The position numbers were made by a program, and so were the translations under genes. The notes beneath the pieces were generated by a model. The model ran no database searches, had not been told where the DNA came from, and worked only from the letters and a program-made list of their open reading frames with translations. From Linum tenue (Eukaryota > Streptophyta > Magnoliopsida > Malpighiales > Linaceae), in assembly GCA_946122785.1 (NCBI GenBank), contig CAMGYJ010000003.1, positions 3,596,001-3,660,000 of the forward strand: a DNA stretch of 64,000 bases, written 5' to 3'. Positions 59,771-64,000 of the stretch are shown one piece after another; within the stretch, counting starts at the first letter, position 1; the number at the start of each line of letters is the position of its first letter.

Positions 59771-60139
59771 TTCCAAAGGACCTAAAATGCCAATCCCTTT
59801 CGGGGGCTAAATACCTCTGATCACAACCATAGGTGTCAAAGAAGAATGAAAAGAAGCCCAAAAAAATAAAAAAAAGAACATAACCTCTGATACGATTAAC
59901 AGAATAAAACCATATAGGGGGCGGCGGGAGAGGATAAGAAATAAATAGCAGGATCTTAGGATTTGCCTCTTTATATATTACATATCAAACGATAGACAGC
60001 CTCAATGGTTGTCTGACGTTATAGGGTAAAAGCGGGATCTCTATCCCGAGGGTGGGGGATAAGCAAGTAGCACTTATAATATGAGTACTAGGCGAGATAA
60101 GATAAGTCTGGCGAAGTATCTGGATAATTTTGAGTCTAC

Positions 60140-60142
<3 letters not shown>

Positions 60143-60182
<40 letters not shown>
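60143..60182. repeat. (AC)n microsatellite
   Basis: Twenty AC units, followed by a short TA run that abuts the MITE at 60193. Confidence 0.95.
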
Positions 60183-60192
<10 letters not shown>

Positions 60193-60594
60193 GGGGAGTT
60201 CTACGGTACCTAGGGTGAAATTCGGGGTATCGCATACCTTGAGTAAGAAAACACTATCCAGAACTTGAATTGCCTGATGTTTCGGACATGATACTATACT
60301 CTTACCCTTAAAGATCAAAATCTAGGTATTAATTCTCTAAATCGTATACCCCAAGATCAATTTAATTAAAAACAATAATCGACGGTTATGATTCGTCCAA
60401 ATATAGGCAAAAAAATAATGTACCATCTTAGGGTTTATAGTTTATGATTTAGATAATTAGGACATAGGGTTCACTCATTAAGGGTTAGGGTATAATATCA
60501 TGCCCAAAAATCCAGCTAATATGAGGTCTAGATAGTGTTTTCATACTCAAGGTATGCGGTACCCCGGATTTCGCCCGGGGTAACGTAGAAGGCA

Positions 60595-60596
<2 letters not shown>
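60193..60596. mobile_element. MITE 1 bordered by (TA)n
   Basis: The long inverted ends include CTACGGTACCTAGGGTGAAA at left and the inverse of CCCGGGGTAACGTAG at right. GGTATGCGGTACCCC pairs with GGGGTATCGCATACC, and TACTCAAGG with CCTTGAGTA. Both borders are TA dinucleotide runs, so the TSD cannot be delimited. No coding potential. Confidence 0.8.

Positions 60597-60652
<56 letters not shown>
60597..60652. repeat. (TA)n microsatellite between the two MITEs
   Basis: Pure AT run of about 56 bp joining the end of MITE 1 to the start of MITE 2. Confidence 0.95.
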
Positions 60653-60654
<2 letters not shown>

Positions 60655-61067
60655 TGACTACTTCGGTGCACTCACAAAAATGGGTGCGTTCAATGCACTC
60701 AACTCAAAAACTAGTCTTAAGGTGTCGGATGTTGAATTTTAATTTGTAGAATCAGTGTAATATGATGATATAACATTTGATAACAACTAATTAGCCGATT
60801 ACCCTAAGCCTTAGACCTCCAATTTTGAGTTATATCCCTAAACTCCAAATTGTAAACCCTAACCCAAACCCTAAATCTCTAAACTCTAAATCCTTCAAAT
60901 TAAAGTAAATCTTCAATGGTTTTTGTGCAAATTCATGTGCGTTATTGTTCATCACATCATAAGTGATGATTGACGTCATTTTTACATAAATCGCATGTTT
61001 AAAATGATGGTTATGAAGCGAGTGCACTGAACGCACCCAAAAAAGTGAGTGCACCGAAGACGACACC
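60653..61067. mobile_element. MITE 2 bordered by (TA)n
   Basis: The ends are GGTGACTACTTCGGTGCACT and the inverse of AGTGCACCGAAGACGACACC. The inner parts GGGTGCGTTCAATGCACTC and GAGTGCACTGAACGCACCC also pair. The right border is another TA run (61068-61085). Unrelated in sequence to MITE 1. Confidence 0.82.
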
Positions 61068-61086
61068 ATATATATATATATATATC

Positions 61087-61250
61087 AAGGTATACTATCT
61101 TTTGATTTTACTCAAGATACGATAGAAGATAGGAATGACAAAGTATTTGCATAAATTAGAGGTTAGAGAATTAGGGATTAGAGTTCACCTATTAGAGGTT
61201 AGGGTATAGTATCATGCCCCAAAGAACTCCGGAGTCTAAATAGTAAAACT
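61087..61250. mobile_element. Fragment related to MITE 1
   Basis: It shares AGGTTAGGGTATAGTATCATG with MITE 1's interior (60486-60506), along with other short blocks. The terminal parts are missing. Confidence 0.5.
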
Positions 61251-61904
61251 CAATGGTCGAATGGTAGTGTGTATGTGTGTGTGGTTCAGGTTGGCGTACG
61301 CTAAATATTAGTGTTTTGGTTGACAAATTTTGACATAAGTTCTAAATGGGATGTGACAGTGACATAATTTATGATTAGAAAACCGAAGCAAATGAAGCGA
61401 GTGTGCTAAGTATTGGAAATTTTCAATATAGACATACTACAAACTCTTTTATGAATCAAGAACACAAACTATTTAAAAAATCCAAAATGATTTAAACATA
61501 TAAATAAGTTAATTAATATAAATTATAAAATAAATCTCCCCGGCCAACGGGCCGGGTAATACGCTAGTTAAGATGATGCATAAAGGTGGTGCTTTTTATC
61601 AAGGTTTGCGGTTGCTGTCGGCTGGGCTTGTTTTTGTCTTATGTTCCTCGTTAAATGCATCATTAAGGCTGTACGTACGTACCGTCATCGTTGAATTGAA
61701 CGAAGAAAGGATCGAGGAAGAAAGTGAGATAAAAATGCAGGTAGGTTGAATTACCGATACATAAGGCCCTGGATACATATAAGAATATTAGGGTTTCGAT
61801 CAATTGGTAATGATGGTGTCCACGTACCACGTGGAAGTTAACTTAAATAGTGATTCATTTTTCCAGGTACAATGCACACTAGCTGCCAATCTCCCAATAC
61901 TGTT

Positions 61905-62483
61905 TTTTTTTTTTTTTTTCAATAGACAACCTGTATTATCAAGGCAAAAAGATAGCACTTTTTACACACCAAGTAAGAACCAACGATAAAACATCAAAAC
62001 CATCTACAGTCCCAGACAATAAAAGAAAGGGTCTTCTTGGTCACGTCATGAGCCACCCAATTGTTACTCACGCCAACAAAAGATTTCCCAAACGATCGGT
62101 ACTGTTGTCGAAGGCTCTCAATCTCCACTAAAAGCCGTCCACCCTTGACATCTCGGGTATCCCTCCTCTGAATTTTCTCAGTTGCCACTTTCGCATCCCC
62201 TCAAAACATCATCTCAGTAAGACCCTTCAAAGAGCACTAGTGAATTGCATCTCGGATGACAACCAATTCCACAAAGAAGGGATCCACGAAACCTGCATAA
62301 TAAAATCCCCTTGACAAACCAAATACCCCCTTCGCATCCCGAACCACCAAGCCACCTGCACCATGTGAACCATTCGAGACTGTTCCATCAATACAAAACA
62401 CAAACGGCATCCAATGCAACCCCAGCCAAGACCGATCCACACCATCCAATCCCCCCCTTAGCTGCTGTCGCGGCTCCTGTTGC
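61905..62483 (-). mobile_element. 5'-truncated LINE 3' end (RNase H part), frameshifted
   Basis: A T run at 61902-61919 is the poly(A) on the minus strand. The flanks TCCCAATACTGTT (61892-61904) and TCCCAGTACTGTT (62484-62496) form a 13-bp TSD with one mismatch. Minus-strand frames give GGLVVRDAKGVFGLSRGF, then EGDAKVATEKIQRRD-like sequence, then NNWVAHDVTKKTLSF, in the order of the RVT_3 RNase H domain. A stop and a frameshift interrupt it. Confidence 0.83.
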
Positions 62484-62496
62484 TCCCAGTACTGTT

Positions 62497-63340
62497 ACCA
62501 ACTACCAGGTCTAATAGTTCTTACCTCTTTCCAAGACACGCACATACCTAGCGTAATAACACTAATTTTGAACCGGGAGGTTGCAGATTCAAATAACTTA
62601 AATAGTATCCCAATGACAAAAAATCAACTTATATCATACGTACCATACTTTGTCAGAGGTGTTCATAACGTCTAGAGTATAGATATCAAATAAGGTGTTC
62701 ATAACGTCAAGGTGGTGTCTAATCGTGATTAGCCATTGTGAGGCGTGATCAGACAATTGGATGCGGGCCTAAGCGCAATTGGTGGATCAAGAGAAGAGGA
62801 AAACATATCCAACTTTCCTAACATTACTACATCTCAAATGAATAATTCTCGATGCATCCTGCCGTCCTTCCTTCCCTCAATCAGAATCCCAAATTGAATC
62901 GTACGTGCCTCTAGAATTGAAGTTTGCTTCTCCCGATTGCTCATTCCCTCTACAAGCTAGGTGTGAGTCCTCACTCCTAGTTCACCACTTTCGAATGGAA
63001 ATATCAGATGTCGAACTCTAAATGGTAGTTGGTTTTAGTGGTACAAAACAATTGAATAACGGTTCAATCACAATTTTATTATAAAATACCCTATCATACT
63101 AGATTTTTCGATATACAACTTTCGGTTCAATTTCACAATCATTGATGTGCACATAAGTGAAGAGCTAGCTAGGTTCAGTGGCTGTAGCCAAATTAACCTC
63201 TCTCTATGTTTTAATTTTGATGGAGCCCCATGCACTTTGCAATCATTTGAGGGATGGGCGGCCGCTATATATAATCTCTTGATCATCGACTACATGCATC
63301 TGTAAACTTCATCATCATCATCCGATCCCCCTTATCTCAT
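62497..63340. other. Intergenic stretch, nothing firm
   Basis: A TATA-like CTATATATAATC is present at about 63266-63277, on the left of the open frame at 63350. No gene structure was established. Confidence 0.4.
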
Positions 63341-63349
63341 TCATATTCA

Positions 63350-63628
63350 TTGCATCCGTTTGATGCGCCCTTGCAAATTGGCATGATACAAATATGGAGG
63401 ATGCAAGTATATAGGTATTTGTATTTTGTAGACAACGAGTGTACGTTGCTGCTATTTGAAAACGAGTTAGTATCATCCTCTGGTCGAGCTAGTCGGAGTT
63501 CAGTGGCGAAACGTTCGGTTTTGAGAGTACGGGCCGGGGTAATGGTCCGACCCATGGTGTATAGGGTTATACACATTTGTTTTACGGTTTTGGATCTGGC
63601 TGCAATTTTTATTTTCGAGTTAGATTAG
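63350..63628 (+). other. Unrecognised open frame of 92 codons
   Basis: The frame runs from 63350 to a TAG at 63626-63628. Its second half, VAKRSVLRVRAGVMVRPMVY followed by RVIHICFTVLDLAAIFIFELD-like sequence, has basic then hydrophobic character. I do not recognise a family. It may be a coding exon, since a TATA-like sequence lies about 80 bp upstream, or chance. Confidence 0.3.
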
Positions 63629-63639
63629 GGTTTTGGATC

Positions 63640-63960
63640 TTCTGAAAATTCTGTTTTGAGAAAAGAAATATATGTTTCTATCCAATCGTTGAATTTCATT
63701 GAGCAATTTTTTTAAAAACTATAATATAATTCTGCCGTTTTGAGTCACGAATGTGCATAAATGTGGAGGCTATAGAAATACGAGGTTCATGAGACGGTGT
63801 CAATAATTGACATGTCCTTTCCCTTTTCTTCTTCCTCGATCCTCTTCTCTTTGTTGTGTCCAGTTTATGCTCCAGATTCATTGCAAGAATATTCATCATT
63901 CGCTGCAGAGAGGTTGTTGCCATGTCTGCTCTATAATTAACCAAACCAACCGATCCCGTT
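63640..63960 (+). repeat. Promoter-like segment, related to 56570-56940
   Basis: Counterpart of the segment 7.1 kb to the left, in the same orientation, with the same ordered phrases ending in a CTGCAGAGAG-type block. The window ends just beyond it. Confidence 0.6.
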
Positions 63961-64000
63961 CAAATAAAGAACGAGAAACAAAACTGTCCATTACTGATTT

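Larger units (their letters stand above)
57648..61567 (+). mobile_element. Probable non-autonomous Helitron
   Basis: The right end has a GC hairpin, CCCGGCC AAC GGGCCGGG (61539-61556), followed 11 bp later by CTAG (61564-61567) and then T, the classic Helitron 3' terminus. The left end is taken as A followed by TCTTCTATACTATATATTAT at 57647-57648, in keeping with the TC start and A|T target. No Rep/helicase coding is present. The interior is AT-rich and includes a 0.5-kb tandem duplication, degenerate repeats and two MITEs. The right end is more certain than the left. Confidence 0.62.

Overview
This is plant nuclear DNA, almost certainly from an angiosperm. It has spliced genes, TATA boxes, and every major class of plant transposable element, with AT-rich sequence between them. 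Only three ordinary genes are convincing, all in the right half: a nuclear gene for ribosomal protein bL36 (44819-45808, +), a five-exon gene for a small Gag1-like clamp domain protein with a predicted lipidated N-terminus (48942-51031, +), and an intronless NudC/BOBBER-like CS-domain gene (51586-52230, -) that converges on it. No bacterial, organellar or CRISPR features were seen.

Positions 1-6128 are the 3' part of a Tat-type Ty3/gypsy retrotransposon: the end of pol, an array of about 53-bp tandem repeats, an antisense gene of the Transposase_28 type split by a solo LTR with a perfect 5-bp target-site duplication (TSD), then a polypurine tract and the 3' LTR. Positions 6141-9287 hold only a degenerate TRIM-like remnant.

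Positions 9293-37217 are the most striking part. An 8.6-kb segment, running from inside one solo LTR (A, 9293-12679) to inside a related solo LTR (B, 35418-37217), occurs twice in direct tandem (9916-19509 and 19510-36703). By eye the copies are nearly identical. Copy 1 alone has a 975-bp hAT-like element. Copy 2 alone has an 8.57-kb CACTA element. Each copy supplies the clean empty site for the other's insertion. The CACTA element carries a rearranged gene set: a DUF4216-type transposase C-terminus on the minus strand and an eight-exon PB1-like plus Transposase_24 gene on the plus strand. It also contains a three-level nest of hAT, hAT and Harbinger-like MITEs. The shared unit carries a 5'-truncated LINE and two further hAT-like elements, so each of these appears twice.

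Positions 37218-44400 are again elements: a hAT-like element holding a tRNA-like box, a MULE with 9-bp TSD and long TIRs, a small hAT-like element related to one inside the CACTA, and a dead L1-type LINE on the minus strand. The genic block follows (44.5-52.3 kb) with one foldback MITE. Positions 52.4-64 kb hold MITE and retroelement remnants, a probable non-autonomous Helitron (57648-61567) containing two MITEs bordered by (TA)n, another truncated LINE, and a pair of related promoter-like segments at 56.6 and 63.7 kb.

All calls were made by eye from sequence, splice signals, TIR/TSD matching and remembered family motifs. No database search was possible.
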